Shown piece after piece: positions 34,692 through 44,384 of a DNA stretch of 60,869 nt. The first letter of the stretch is position 1. Every line of letters begins with the position of its first letter. The notes under the pieces were generated by a model, which did no database searches, was not told where the DNA came from, and saw only the letters and a program-made list of their open reading frames with translations. This DNA is from Mycobacterium sp. 1081908.1 (lineage in GTDB: Bacteria > Actinomycetota > Actinomycetes > Mycobacteriales > Mycobacteriaceae), in the NCBI RefSeq assembly GCF_001673535.1, contig NZ_LZLY01000148.1, positions 1 to 60,869 on the forward strand, written 5' to 3'. Position numbers and translations under genes: made by a program.

Positions 34692-36130
34692 ACCAGTTGC
34701 CGCTGCAGCGCGGCGACATCCCACAGCGGTGCCCCGCCGCGGCCCTCGGCCACGCGGAGGTAGATGGATTTCAGCGTCTCGAGGTAACGCGCAACCGACT
34801 CCCGGGCGACCGGATTGTCGGGGAAGAACACCATGGCGTGCGTTTCCTTCTCGTACCGGTTGACGCGCAAATCGAATCGAGCCGGAACCCCGCCGTCGTG
34901 ATGGATCTTGATGTTGGAACCGCCCCATTCCGACTTGACAATGGTGGACAGGGGAGGGCTGCTGGCGTCGAGGTGGAACAGCAAGGGAACGCGCCCCTGT
35001 GGCATCCTCAGCCACGGCGCCAGTTCCAGCACGCGCGAAAACGGCACGTTCGCCAGGGCCTTGCCCGCATCGAACGACTGCTGCGCGGCCCGCACGGCGG
35101 CACCGAACGACGATGACCCGACGGGGATGGTGATCGGGACAAAGCCGGTGAACCACCCGATCGTCAGAAACTCGGCCCGGGAGCTGCGGGTGTCGCACGC
35201 CACCAGCCCGGAATACGTTTCGGCGCCGGTCAATTCGTATTGCGCGAGGGCCGCGGCGGCGAACACGCCGCCGCTGAAACGGCCGCCCGCCGCTATGCAC
35301 GCGGATTCGAAATCGGCCGTCTGTTGTTCGTCCATCAGGCGGACGAACATCAGGTCGCAGGCCCCCGACCCGTCGCCGAGCGACACCGGGCATTCCGGCA
35401 GGGTGCCATTGTTCTGTTCGAAGAAGTCGACCCAGGCCTGCACCTGCGGGGAGTCCAGGGTCAACTCCGACGTGTACTCGTGTTGCTGGACGCAGTACTT
35501 CTCGTAGCTGCCCGGGGTGGGAAGGGACGGCGGCGCCCCGCCGGCCAGCAGGGAGGTGTACATCAGGTACAGCTCCATGCGTATCGCACCGAGGAACTGC
35601 GCGTCGATATAGAGATGGTCGATGCTGAAGCAGAAGGTGAAATGATCCGCGCGCTGAATTACCGCAAAGCGGAAGCAATCCCACTCCAACGGGCTCGGCG
35701 TGGACACGATGTGCTCGCGAAAATCCTCCGGCGTCATGTCGCCATGTTTGATCGGAACGCATTGAATATCGGCGGGATTGCGAACGGTGTGTCGCAGAAT
35801 CCGGTCGCCGTCGGCAAATTCGAACCAGCTGTGATACGTGTCGTGCCGGCGAAGGTGCGCGTTGATGACGTAGGTCAGCACCCGGATGTCGCACCGGCCG
35901 GGCATGTCCCAGCTGCCGATGCACAGCCGCGACATGTCCACCCCACGCCCCGCGTGGTCAACGAAATTGCGCAGGTGACGGGCCTGCTGGTGGCTGGCCG
36001 GAACAGCGCTTACCGGGGCTTGCCGGACCTTGGTGAGCGTGGCGGGCGATGGATGCCAGCACACGACCGCCCCCGGGTCCGGCAACCAATCGTGGATGGC
36101 CCCGAACGCCTCTTCCCCTGGGATGAACAC
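34688..36130 (-). CDS. PapA-family acyltransferase (polyketide-associated protein)
   Basis: 480 residues. It resembles the PapA1/A2/A3 acyltransferases that esterify trehalose-based or related lipids. MFIPGE at the start, VINAHLRRHDTYHSWFEF and WDCFRFAVIQRADHFTF are family-like; the condensation-type HxxxD motif is His172-Leu-Tyr-Ile-Asp176. It lacks the signal and carrier domains of larger synthetases. Base composition is lower in GC than its neighbours. The GTG start has GGGAGGG close upstream (about 4 bases). It is divergent from a GAP-family membrane protein gene, a pairing also seen in trehalose-lipid loci. The acyl substrate is unknown. Confidence 0.82.
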   Translation of the reverse strand: MFIPGEEAFGAIHDWLPDPGAVVCWHPSPATLTKVRQAPVSAVPASHQQARHLRNFVDHAGRGVDMSRLCIGSWDMPGRCDIRVLTYVINAHLRRHDTYHSWFEFADGDRILRHTVRNPADIQCVPIKHGDMTPEDFREHIVSTPSPLEWDCFRFAVIQRADHFTFCFSIDHLYIDAQFLGAIRMELYLMYTSLLAGGAPPSLPTPGSYEKYCVQQHEYTSELTLDSPQVQAWVDFFEQNNGTLPECPVSLGDGSGACDLMFVRLMDEQQTADFESACIAAGGRFSGGVFAAAALAQYELTGAETYSGLVACDTRSSRAEFLTIGWFTGFVPITIPVGSSSFGAAVRAAQQSFDAGKALANVPFSRVLELAPWLRMPQGRVPLLFHLDASSPPLSTIVKSEWGGSNIKIHHDGGVPARFDLRVNRYEKETHAMVFFPDNPVARESVARYLETLKSIYLRVAEGRGGAPLWDVAALQRQLV

Positions 36131-36469
36131 ATTCCCTCCCTAGTCTGCTTCATCGCCTGGACACAGCGGATTCATAGCTCTACCATTGCTTTGCCGAACG
36201 GCGTTCCTGCCTCCATTGGTCGGATCCGGTTGCGGGACAGCACATTTGCGCGCCGATGCCCCTGCTACTGTCGCCCGCGCAAGACGTCCCAACGGGCGTA
36301 GCTGACACGCGCCCAATGGTGGCTAAAGATAGCAGACCAAACCAAGCGCCGTGGGGCGTTTGAACGACATTTAACGTACGGTCGCGTGCCGAACGCGAGC
36401 CGCGCGGCCGCGGTTCAATCGCCCGGAAGTGCGAACGAGACCCCTCCCGCTCGCGGTAGAGTCGCGCGC
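36131..36469. other. 339-base intergenic region between papA-like and GAP-like genes
   Basis: This divergent space must hold the promoters of both genes. I see a leaderless-type -10 at 36457-36462 for the plus-strand gene and no repeat, RNA gene or convincing open frame. GC content is slightly lower than in the flanks. Confidence 0.6.
36457..36462 (+). promoter_or_regulatory. Leaderless-type -10 box for the GAP-like gene
   Basis: TAGAGT (TANNNT) ends 7 bases before the ATG at 36470. This supports that start over the upstream in-frame GTG at 36386. Confidence 0.45.
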
Positions 36470-37183
36470 ATGTGGGGCACGGTGCTGGCGTTAGCGCTGG
36501 TCGCGGGGGTGGACCCGGGACGGATCGGCATCGCCCTGCTGCTGTTTTCGCGCCGTCGGCCGGTGCTCCATCTCTTTGCCCTGTGGCTGGGCGGGGTGGC
36601 GGTCGGCGTGGCGCTGGCCCTGGGCGCGCTCGTTGGGCTGCACGACGTCGTCCTCGGGGCCATGGGCCGCCTGGAGGTCGCCGCCTCGAGCTCCACGGCG
36701 GGCCGGATTCAGATCGCGATGGGCGTGCTCGCCCTGGTGGTCGCCGCGGCGATCACGATCGGTTTCTCGGTGCGCCGACCCGTGGCGGTGCCCCCCGGGC
36801 CTGCGTTGCACCAGGCCGAACCCACGGCGTTCTCGCGATTGTCGACGCGCGCCCTGCAAGCGCTGCAGGCCGGCCCGCCGTGGATCACCTTCCTGGTCGG
36901 GGTGGGCATAACGACCGACTTCCGCTACCTGGCGGCGCTCACCGTGATCCTGGCCTCCGGGGCCGCCCTGGGCACCCAGGTCAGCGCGGCGGCGGCCTAC
37001 ACGCTGGTCGGCCTGGCGTTTGCCGAGGTCCCACTGGTGTGCCACCTGGCGGCCCCGACGAGGACCGGCGCGATGATGGCGCGCGTGCACGACTGGGTGC
37101 GGGCCCGCAGGCGGGCGGTCCTCGGCGTCGTGGTGGCGGTGCTGGGGATTTGCCTGATGACCACCGGCATGGGCCACGTCTGA
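36470..37183 (+). CDS. GAP-family membrane protein (glycolipid/sulfolipid addressing type)
   Basis: 237 residues with six predicted membrane helices. It starts MWGTVLALALVAGVDPGRIGIALLLFSRRRP, typical of the GAP/SfLAP family, whose members help move glycopeptidolipids or sulfolipids to the mycobacterial surface. A cytosolic loop with RLSTRALQALQAGPPWITFLVG lies mid-protein. Start choice rests on the family N terminus and the TAGAGT box. It faces a papA-like gene, so a lipid made by the acyltransferase may depend on this protein for export. That link is inference. Confidence 0.8.
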   Translation: MWGTVLALALVAGVDPGRIGIALLLFSRRRPVLHLFALWLGGVAVGVALALGALVGLHDVVLGAMGRLEVAASSSTAGRIQIAMGVLALVVAAAITIGFSVRRPVAVPPGPALHQAEPTAFSRLSTRALQALQAGPPWITFLVGVGITTDFRYLAALTVILASGAALGTQVSAAAAYTLVGLAFAEVPLVCHLAAPTRTGAMMARVHDWVRARRRAVLGVVVAVLGICLMTTGMGHV

Positions 37184-37204
37184 GCCCCGGGCGGTCCGGC
37201 ACGC

Positions 37205-37210
37205 TACCTT
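37205..37210 (+). promoter_or_regulatory. Leaderless-type -10 box for echA12
   Basis: TACCTT (TANNNT) ends 6 bases before the GTG at 37217. No ribosome site is visible upstream of that start. Confidence 0.45.
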
Positions 37211-37216
37211 TCACGG

Positions 37217-38026
37217 GTGAGTCTGGTACTGGTAGAGCAACCGCGGCCCGGCGTCGCGCTGATAACCCTCAATCGGCCCGAACGGATGAACTCCATGGCG
37301 TTCGACGTCATGGTGCCGCTCAAAGAGGCCCTCGAGCAGGTCACCTACGACAATTCCGTGCGCGTCGTGGTGCTGACCGGGGCGGGCCGCGGGTTCTCCT
37401 CGGGCGCCGATCACAAGTCCGCGGGCACGGTGCCCCACGTCGCCGGGTTGACCCGGCCGACCTACGCGCTGCGCTCGATGGAGCTGCTCGACGACGTGAT
37501 CCTGGGCCTGCGCCGGCTGCACCAACCGGTGATCGCCGCGGTCAACGGCCCCGCCATCGGCGGCGGGTTGTGCCTGGCGCTGGCCGCCGACATCCGGGTG
37601 GCCTCCACCAGCGCCTACTTCCGGGCCGCGGGCATCAACAACGGCCTGACCGCCAGCGAACTGGGCCTCTCCTACCTGCTGCCCAGGGCGATCGGGTCGT
37701 CGCGCGCGTTCGAGATCATGCTCACCGGCCGCGACGTCAGCGCCGAGGAGGCCGAGCGCATCGGGCTGGTGTCCTGTCAGGTGCCCGACGCCCAGCTGCT
37801 GGACACCTGCTACGCGATCGCCGCGCGGATAGCGGCGTTCTCGCGGCCGGGAACCGAGTTGACCAAGCGCACGCTGTGGAGTGGACTCGACGCCGGTAGC
37901 CTGGAAGGGCACATGCAAGCCGAAGGCCTAGGACAGCTCTTCGTCCGCCTGCTCACCGCCAACTTCGAGGAAGCGGTTGCCGCGCGCGCGGAGAAGCGGC
38001 CGCCGGTTTTCACCGACGAAAAATAG
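37217..38026 (+). CDS. echA12: Enoyl-CoA hydratase/isomerase EchA12-like
   Basis: 269 residues, a crotonase-fold enzyme. The oxyanion-hole motif GAGRGFSSGADHKS and the second one, NGPAIGGGLCLALAADIRVAS, are intact. SELGLSYLLPRAIG lies where the catalytic Glu would be expected. It should hydrate or isomerise enoyl-CoA esters; the substrate is not known. Corresponds to Rv1472. It is followed 17 bases later by an ABC-F gene. Confidence 0.92.
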   Translation: MSLVLVEQPRPGVALITLNRPERMNSMAFDVMVPLKEALEQVTYDNSVRVVVLTGAGRGFSSGADHKSAGTVPHVAGLTRPTYALRSMELLDDVILGLRRLHQPVIAAVNGPAIGGGLCLALAADIRVASTSAYFRAAGINNGLTASELGLSYLLPRAIGSSRAFEIMLTGRDVSAEEAERIGLVSCQVPDAQLLDTCYAIAARIAAFSRPGTELTKRTLWSGLDAGSLEGHMQAEGLGQLFVRLLTANFEEAVAARAEKRPPVFTDEK

Positions 38027-38043
38027 CCCCAGCAGGAGTAGAT

Positions 38044-39672
<1,629 letters not shown>

Positions 39673-39740
39673 TTTCGCCAAATCGGCCCGCGGCCGACGG
39701 CGGCTTCCTACTCTATGTGCTTGGGGATCGAGCCCGGAGC

Positions 39741-39971
39741 ATGGAGGGGACGTTGAAGAGCGCAGTGAAATGGCCGAAGAAGACGCGCGAGCAGGTGTTG
39801 CACGAACTGCGCAACGCGTACGAGGGCGGCGCCAGCATCCGCCACCTGGTGGCCACCACCGGCCGGTCGTACGGATCGGTTCACAGCATGCTCCTCGAGT
39901 CCGGCACCACGCTGCGCGGCCGCGGCGGCCCCAACCACACCTCGGCCCGGCGCCAGTCCGCACGGGCGTAG
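39741..39971 (+). CDS. Small helix-turn-helix protein (Rv1473A-like)
   Basis: 76 residues from the ATG. VLHELRNAYEGGASIRHLVATTGRSYGSVHSMLLESGT forms a helix-turn-helix resembling resolvase or sigma-4 type DNA binding, followed by a basic tail RGRGGPNHTSARRQSARA. It is probably a nucleoid or regulatory DNA-binding protein. A TTG at 39753 with GGAGGGG just upstream is an equally good start, giving 72 residues. Its stop lies inside the left arm of the terminator palindrome at 39964-39983. Confidence 0.8.
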   Translation: MEGTLKSAVKWPKKTREQVLHELRNAYEGGASIRHLVATTGRSYGSVHSMLLESGTTLRGRGGPNHTSARRQSARA

Positions 39972-40017
39972 CGTCACTGCGAAATTACATCCCCTTGTTC
40001 GCAGTGGCGCTACGCCC
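39964..40017. terminator. Long palindrome, bidirectional terminator between Rv1473A-like gene and acnR
   Basis: Arms of 20 bases (39964-39983 and 39998-40017) match at 19 of 20 positions with a 14-base loop. The left-arm sequence ends CACTGCGAA. Both converging genes end inside it: the HTH gene stops at 39971 and acnR at 39985 within the loop. The arm shares the GCGTA...CACTGCGAAA core of the palindromes at 49796 and 50723. Confidence 0.8.
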
Positions 40018-40584
40018 AGAGTCGTTGCGCCGCACCGACTTTTCCACCAGGTCGAGGACCGCTGAGAGCCGGCGCGGATCCTCGCCGGACGCCAGCCGGG
40101 CCACCAGGCCGTCGAGGACCAGTTCCAGGTAGCACTGCAGCACGTCGCCGGGAACGTCGTCGCGGACCCGGTGCGCCTCCTTCTGCCGGCGCAGCCGATC
40201 CGTCGTCGCCGCCGCCAGCTCCGCGGAACGCTCCGCCCAGCCCTGGCTGAACACGGGGTCGTTGCGCAGCTTGCGCGCGATCTCCAGCCGGGTCGCGAGC
40301 CAGTCGAATTGGTCGGGCGCGGCGAGCATGTCGCGCATCACCTGAATCAGGCCCTCGCGGGACGCCACGTCCGCCATCCGCTCGGCGTCCTCGTGCGCCA
40401 GCGCGAAAAACAACGCGTCCTTGTCCCGGAAGTGATGGAAGATCGCGCCGCGCGACATCCCGATCGCCTTCTCCAGCCGACGCACCGTCGCCTTGTCGTA
40501 GCCGTATTCGGCGAAGCAATGGCGGGCACCGTCGAGGATCTGGCGGCGGCGAGCCGCCAGATGGTCCTCGCTGACTTTTGGCAC
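39985..40584 (-). CDS. acnR: TetR-family repressor of aconitase
   Basis: 199 residues. The N-terminal helix-turn-helix (ATVRRLEKAIGMSRGAIFHHFRDKDALF) is TetR type, with an all-helical ligand domain behind it. It lies 12 bases downstream of acn in the same direction, as does AcnR in Corynebacterium, where AcnR represses aconitase. Corresponds to Rv1474c. GTG at 40584. A matching operator is present upstream of acn (43475-43490), so the pair forms a feedback circuit. The ligand is unknown. Confidence 0.9.
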   Translation of the reverse strand: MPKVSEDHLAARRRQILDGARHCFAEYGYDKATVRRLEKAIGMSRGAIFHHFRDKDALFFALAHEDAERMADVASREGLIQVMRDMLAAPDQFDWLATRLEIARKLRNDPVFSQGWAERSAELAAATTDRLRRQKEAHRVRDDVPGDVLQCYLELVLDGLVARLASGEDPRRLSAVLDLVEKSVRRNDSGRSATANKGM

Positions 40585-40596
40585 CGGCGGCCCGCG

Positions 40597-43410
40597 TTAG
40601 CCGGACTTGAGCATGTTGCGCAGCACGTACTGCAGGATGCCGCCGTTGCGGTAGTAGTCGGCCTCGCCGGGTGTGTCGATGCGCACCACCGCGTCGAACT
40701 CGATCGGGTCGCCGGAGTCCTTGGCGGCCTTGACCTTTACCGTCTTCGGCGTCTTGCCGTCGTTGAGCGCCTCGATGCCGGTGATGTCGAACACCTCGGT
40801 CCCGTCCAGCCCCAGGTCTTCGGCGGTCTTGCCCTCCGGGAACTGCAGCGGGATGACGCCCATGCCGATCAGGTTGGAGCGGTGGATGCGCTCGAACGAC
40901 TCCGCGATCACCGCCCGCACGCCCAGCAGCAGCGTGCCCTTGGCCGCCCAGTCGCGCGACGAACCCGATCCGTATTCCTTGCCGCCCAGCACCACCAGCG
41001 GAATGTCTTGTGCCGCATAGTTTTGCGCCGCGTCGTAGATGAACGCCTGCGGGCCGCCGTCCTGGGTGAAGTCGCGGGTGTAGCCGCCGGCGACGTCGTC
41101 GAGCAGCTGGTTGCGCAGCCGGATGTTGGCGAACGTGCCGCGGATCATCACCTCGTGGTTGCCGCGCCGCGAGCCGAAGGAGTTGTAGTCCTTGCGGTCC
41201 ACGCCGTGCTCGTCGAGGTACTGGGCGGCGGGGGTGCCCGGCTTGATGCTGCCGGCCGGGGAGATGTGGTCGGTGGTCACCGAATCGCCCAGCAGCGCCA
41301 GCACCCGGGCCCCGGAGATGTCGGAGACCGGCGCCGGGTCGGCCGACATGCCCTCGAAGTACGGGGGCTTGCGCACATACGTCGAATCCGGGTCCCACTC
41401 GAAGGTGTTGCCGCTGGGGGTGGGCAGGTTGCGCCAGCGCTCGTCGCCCTTGAACACGTCGGCGTAGTTCTTGGTGAACATCTCCTGGCTGATCGCCGAG
41501 GCGATGGTGTCCGAGACGTCTTTCTGCGACGGCCAGATGTCTTTGAGGAAGACGTCGTTGCCGTCTTCGTCCTTGCCGAGGGGCTCCTTCTCGAAGTCGA
41601 AGTCCATGGTGCCGGCCAGGGCGTAGGCGACCACCAGCGGCGGCGACGCCAGGTAGTTCATCTTCACGTCGGGGTTGATGCGCCCCTCGAAGTTCCGGTT
41701 GCCCGACAGCACGGCCGCCACCGAAAGGTCGTTGTCGTTGATGGCCTTGGAGATCTCGTCGGGCAGCGGCCCGGAGTTGCCGATGCACGTGGTGCAGCCG
41801 TAGCCGACCAGGTAGAAGCCGAGCTTCTCCAGGTACGGCCACAGGCCGGCCTTGTCGTAGTAGTCGTGGACCACCTGGGAGCCGGGCGCCATCGTTGTCT
41901 TCACCCACGGCTTGGCCGCCAGCCCCTTCTCGACCGCGTTGCGCGCCAGCAGCGCCGCGCCCAGCATCACCTCGGGGTTGGAGGTGTTGGTGCACGACGT
42001 GACCGCGGCGCTCACCACCGCGCCGTGGTCGAGCACGAACTCGCCGAGTTCGTCGGACTTGACCGTCACCGGGCTGCTCACCCGGCCCTTCGCGTGCTTG
42101 GCGGCCGACTCCACCGGCTTGTGGTCGTCGGCGTGACCGTTCTCCAGCGCCCCCGGGTCGCTCGCCGGGAACGTCTCGTCGACGGCCTCGTCGAGCTTCG
42201 AGTAGTCCTTCTTGTCGGGGTCGTCGCCGACGTAGTTGGGAATCTGTTCGCGGAACGTGGATTTCGCGTCGGACAACGCGATCCGGTCCTGCGGGCGCTT
42301 AGGCCCGGCGATCGACGGCACCACGTCGGACAGGTCCAGTTCGAGGTATTCGGAGAAGGCAGGCTCGTGCTTGGGGTCGTGCCACATGCCCTGCTCCTTG
42401 GCGTACGCCTCGACCAGGGCCAGCTGCTCGTCGCTGCGGCCGGTGAAGCGCAGGTAGGAGATGGTCTCCTCGTCGATCGGGAAAATGGCTGCGGTGGAAC
42501 CGAATTCGGGGCTCATGTTGCCCAGGGTGGCGCGGTTGGCCAACGGCACCTCGGCCACGCCCTCGCCGTAGAACTCGACGAACTTGCCGACGACGCCGTG
42601 CTTGCGCAGCATCTCGGTCACCGTCAGCACGACGTCGGTGGCCGTGACGCCGGCCTGGATCTCGCCGGTCAGCTTGAAGCCGACGACCCGGGGGATGAGC
42701 ATCGACACCGGCTGGCCCAGCATCGCGGCCTCGGCCTCGATGCCGCCCACGCCCCAGCCGAGCACGCCGAGGCCGTTGACCATCGTGGTGTGCGAGTCGG
42801 TGCCCACGCAGGTGTCGGGGTACGCCACGCCGTCGCGCTCCATGACCACGCTCGCCAGGTACTCGATGTTGACCTGGTGCACGATTCCGGTGCCCGGCGG
42901 CACCACCTTGAAGTCGTCGAATGCGCCCTGCCCCCAACGCAAGAACTGGTAGCGCTCGCCGTTGCGCTGGTACTCGATCTCGACGTTGCGCTCGAAGGCG
43001 TTGGCGGTGCCGAACAGGTCGGCGATCACCGAGTGGTCGATCACCAGGTCGGCGGGGGCCAGCGGGTTGACCTTCTCCGGGTTGCCGCCGAGGTCGCCGA
43101 TGGCCTCGCGCATGGTGGCCAGGTCAACGATGCAGGGCACGCCGGTGAAGTCCTGCATCACCACGCGGGCCGGCGTGTATTGGATCTCAATGCTGGGGTC
43201 CGCCTTGGGATCCCAGTTGGCGATGGCCTCGATGTGGTCCTTGGTGATGTTGCTGCCGTCCTCGTTGCGCAGCAGGTTCTCGGCCAGGACCTTGAGGCTG
43301 TAGGGGAGTTTCTCGGTGTTGGGGACGGCATCCAGGCGGTAGATCTGGTAACTCTTGTCGCCGACCTTGAGGGTGTCGCGGGCTCCGAACGAGTTCACAG
43401 AATCAGTCAC
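40597..43410 (-). CDS. acn: Aconitate hydratase A
   Basis: 937 residues, the AcnA/IRP1-type aconitase. It isomerises citrate to isocitrate through a 4Fe-4S cluster. Cluster Cys residues are in SCTNTSNP and GCTTCIGNSG. Active-site segments such as DSHTTMVNGLGVLGWGVGG, SRRGNHEVM and GSSRDWAAKG are intact. GTG at 43410 is preferred over TTG at 43422 because GGGAG lies 5 bases upstream. It is followed by acnR, and its cluster depends on the suf system also in this window. Confidence 0.97.
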   Translation of the reverse strand: MTDSVNSFGARDTLKVGDKSYQIYRLDAVPNTEKLPYSLKVLAENLLRNEDGSNITKDHIEAIANWDPKADPSIEIQYTPARVVMQDFTGVPCIVDLATMREAIGDLGGNPEKVNPLAPADLVIDHSVIADLFGTANAFERNVEIEYQRNGERYQFLRWGQGAFDDFKVVPPGTGIVHQVNIEYLASVVMERDGVAYPDTCVGTDSHTTMVNGLGVLGWGVGGIEAEAAMLGQPVSMLIPRVVGFKLTGEIQAGVTATDVVLTVTEMLRKHGVVGKFVEFYGEGVAEVPLANRATLGNMSPEFGSTAAIFPIDEETISYLRFTGRSDEQLALVEAYAKEQGMWHDPKHEPAFSEYLELDLSDVVPSIAGPKRPQDRIALSDAKSTFREQIPNYVGDDPDKKDYSKLDEAVDETFPASDPGALENGHADDHKPVESAAKHAKGRVSSPVTVKSDELGEFVLDHGAVVSAAVTSCTNTSNPEVMLGAALLARNAVEKGLAAKPWVKTTMAPGSQVVHDYYDKAGLWPYLEKLGFYLVGYGCTTCIGNSGPLPDEISKAINDNDLSVAAVLSGNRNFEGRINPDVKMNYLASPPLVVAYALAGTMDFDFEKEPLGKDEDGNDVFLKDIWPSQKDVSDTIASAISQEMFTKNYADVFKGDERWRNLPTPSGNTFEWDPDSTYVRKPPYFEGMSADPAPVSDISGARVLALLGDSVTTDHISPAGSIKPGTPAAQYLDEHGVDRKDYNSFGSRRGNHEVMIRGTFANIRLRNQLLDDVAGGYTRDFTQDGGPQAFIYDAAQNYAAQDIPLVVLGGKEYGSGSSRDWAAKGTLLLGVRAVIAESFERIHRSNLIGMGVIPLQFPEGKTAEDLGLDGTEVFDITGIEALNDGKTPKTVKVKAAKDSGDPIEFDAVVRIDTPGEADYYRNGGILQYVLRNMLKSG

Positions 43411-43474
43411 TTCAACTCCCAATGATTAAGTTCTTCCGTCGACGGGCCGTGTCGGCGGTGCGGTACTACTTTAA

Positions 43475-43490
43475 CAGTACGCTTGTCCTG
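43475..43490. promoter_or_regulatory. AcnR-type operator upstream of acn
   Basis: CAGTACGCTTGTCCTG is an imperfect 16-base inverted repeat (CAGTAC / GTCCTG) and fits the pattern CAGNAC-N4-GTACTG known for corynebacterial AcnR with one mismatch. It begins 65 bases upstream of the acn start and 119 bases upstream of the divergent gene. Confidence 0.65.
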
Positions 43491-43581
43491 TATTACGGCG
43501 GGTGCCCGCGGTTCCAGTCTTGTCGCGTGTGGCGCGGGATTAAACCCCCGGCGGTCCGCGAATCCGCGCCGAACGCCCCAC

Positions 43582-43587
43582 TACAGT
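43582..43587 (+). promoter_or_regulatory. Leaderless-type -10 box for the Rv1476-like gene
   Basis: TACAGT (TANNNT) ends 6 bases before the ATG at 43594, with no ribosome site visible between them. Confidence 0.5.
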
Positions 43588-43593
43588 GTCGGC

Positions 43594-44136
43594 ATGACCG
43601 GGCACTCGTTTCTGCCGCTCTACATTCCGGTGGACGTCGACATGACCACGATCAAGGCTCAGGTCGCCGCCGACGGCGTCAGCGCGTCCCCGGCGGCCCT
43701 GCCCGGGCTGCTCGAGGTCGTCAACCAGGCGCACGCCGACGGCATCAACCTCAAGATCGTCCTGCTCGACCACAACCCGCCGAACGACACCCCGCTGCGC
43801 GACATCTCCACCGTCGTCGGCGCCGACTATCACGACGCCACCGTCCTGACGCTGAGCCCGAGTTACGTCGGCACCTACAGCACGCAGTTCCCGCGCGTCA
43901 CGCTCGAGGCCGGCGAGGACAACGCCAAGACCGGCAACCCGGTCGTCTCGGCGCAGCATTTCCTGCACGAGCTGAACACGCCCGAGTTCCCCTGGACGGG
44001 CCTGACTATCTTCCTGCTGATCGCGGTTCTGGCGGCGGCCGTGGGCACCCGGTTTCTGCAGTTGCGCGCCAAGCGCGCAGCAACGCCGGCGGGCGCGCCG
44101 GAGACGACGACGGAAGCGTCCGGCAGCGCCTCGTAA
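43594..44136 (+). CDS. Membrane-anchored protein of unknown function (Rv1476-like)
   Basis: 180 residues. There is no N-terminal signal; residues about 1-125 form a mixed alpha/beta domain (KIVLLDHNPPNDTPLRD, ATVLTLSPSYVGTYS), and one hydrophobic helix (about 131-153, WTGLTIFLLIAVLAAAVGTRF) is near the C terminus, followed by a short Arg/Lys and Thr/Ser tail. The family is uncharacterised. It stands just upstream of ripA-ripB, as in M. tuberculosis, so a role in the cell envelope is a reasonable guess. Start fixed by TACAGT. Confidence 0.82.
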   Translation: MTGHSFLPLYIPVDVDMTTIKAQVAADGVSASPAALPGLLEVVNQAHADGINLKIVLLDHNPPNDTPLRDISTVVGADYHDATVLTLSPSYVGTYSTQFPRVTLEAGEDNAKTGNPVVSAQHFLHELNTPEFPWTGLTIFLLIAVLAAAVGTRFLQLRAKRAATPAGAPETTTEASGSAS

Positions 44137-44213
44137 GGGCGTCTGACACGCGCATCCGGCGCGGGCCGCCCCATCGGGCCGTCGGCGCCGGCTCCGCGCG
44201 GCAAACACCGCAG

Positions 44214-44230
44214 GTCACCGTTCGGTCACA
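44214..44230 (+). promoter_or_regulatory. MtrA-like direct repeat upstream of ripA
   Basis: GTCAC at 44214-44218 and GTCACA at 44225-44230 are direct repeats 11 bases apart, one helical turn, as expected for an OmpR-type dimer. MtrA is known to control ripA in mycobacteria and prefers GTCACA-like repeats. TGTGAC, the reverse complement of GTCACA, occurs further downstream near 44283. Confidence 0.55.
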
Positions 44231-44384
44231 TTAAACGCACGTCAAGAGTGCAGTTTGTGACGAGCGTTTCCACCGCGTCATATGTGACGTACGGTGCAAA
44301 TGGTGCTCGTGTTGTTTGTGGCGTTTTCAGAAAGGCCGTTGCCTGGCGCCGCCCGTCCGCGTTGAGCCGTAGGAGACCTGCCGA

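Noticed and set aside
34688..36130. Reading the condensation-type protein as part of a non-ribosomal peptide synthetase
   Set aside because: It is a single-domain protein with PapA-type N- and C-terminal motifs and no adenylation or carrier domains nearby.
40171..43425. 1084-codon open frame on the plus strand opposite acnR and acn
   Set aside because: It is antisense to two genes with clear motifs. Its composition (Val, Gly, His, Asp, Arg) is that of a codon-bias shadow.
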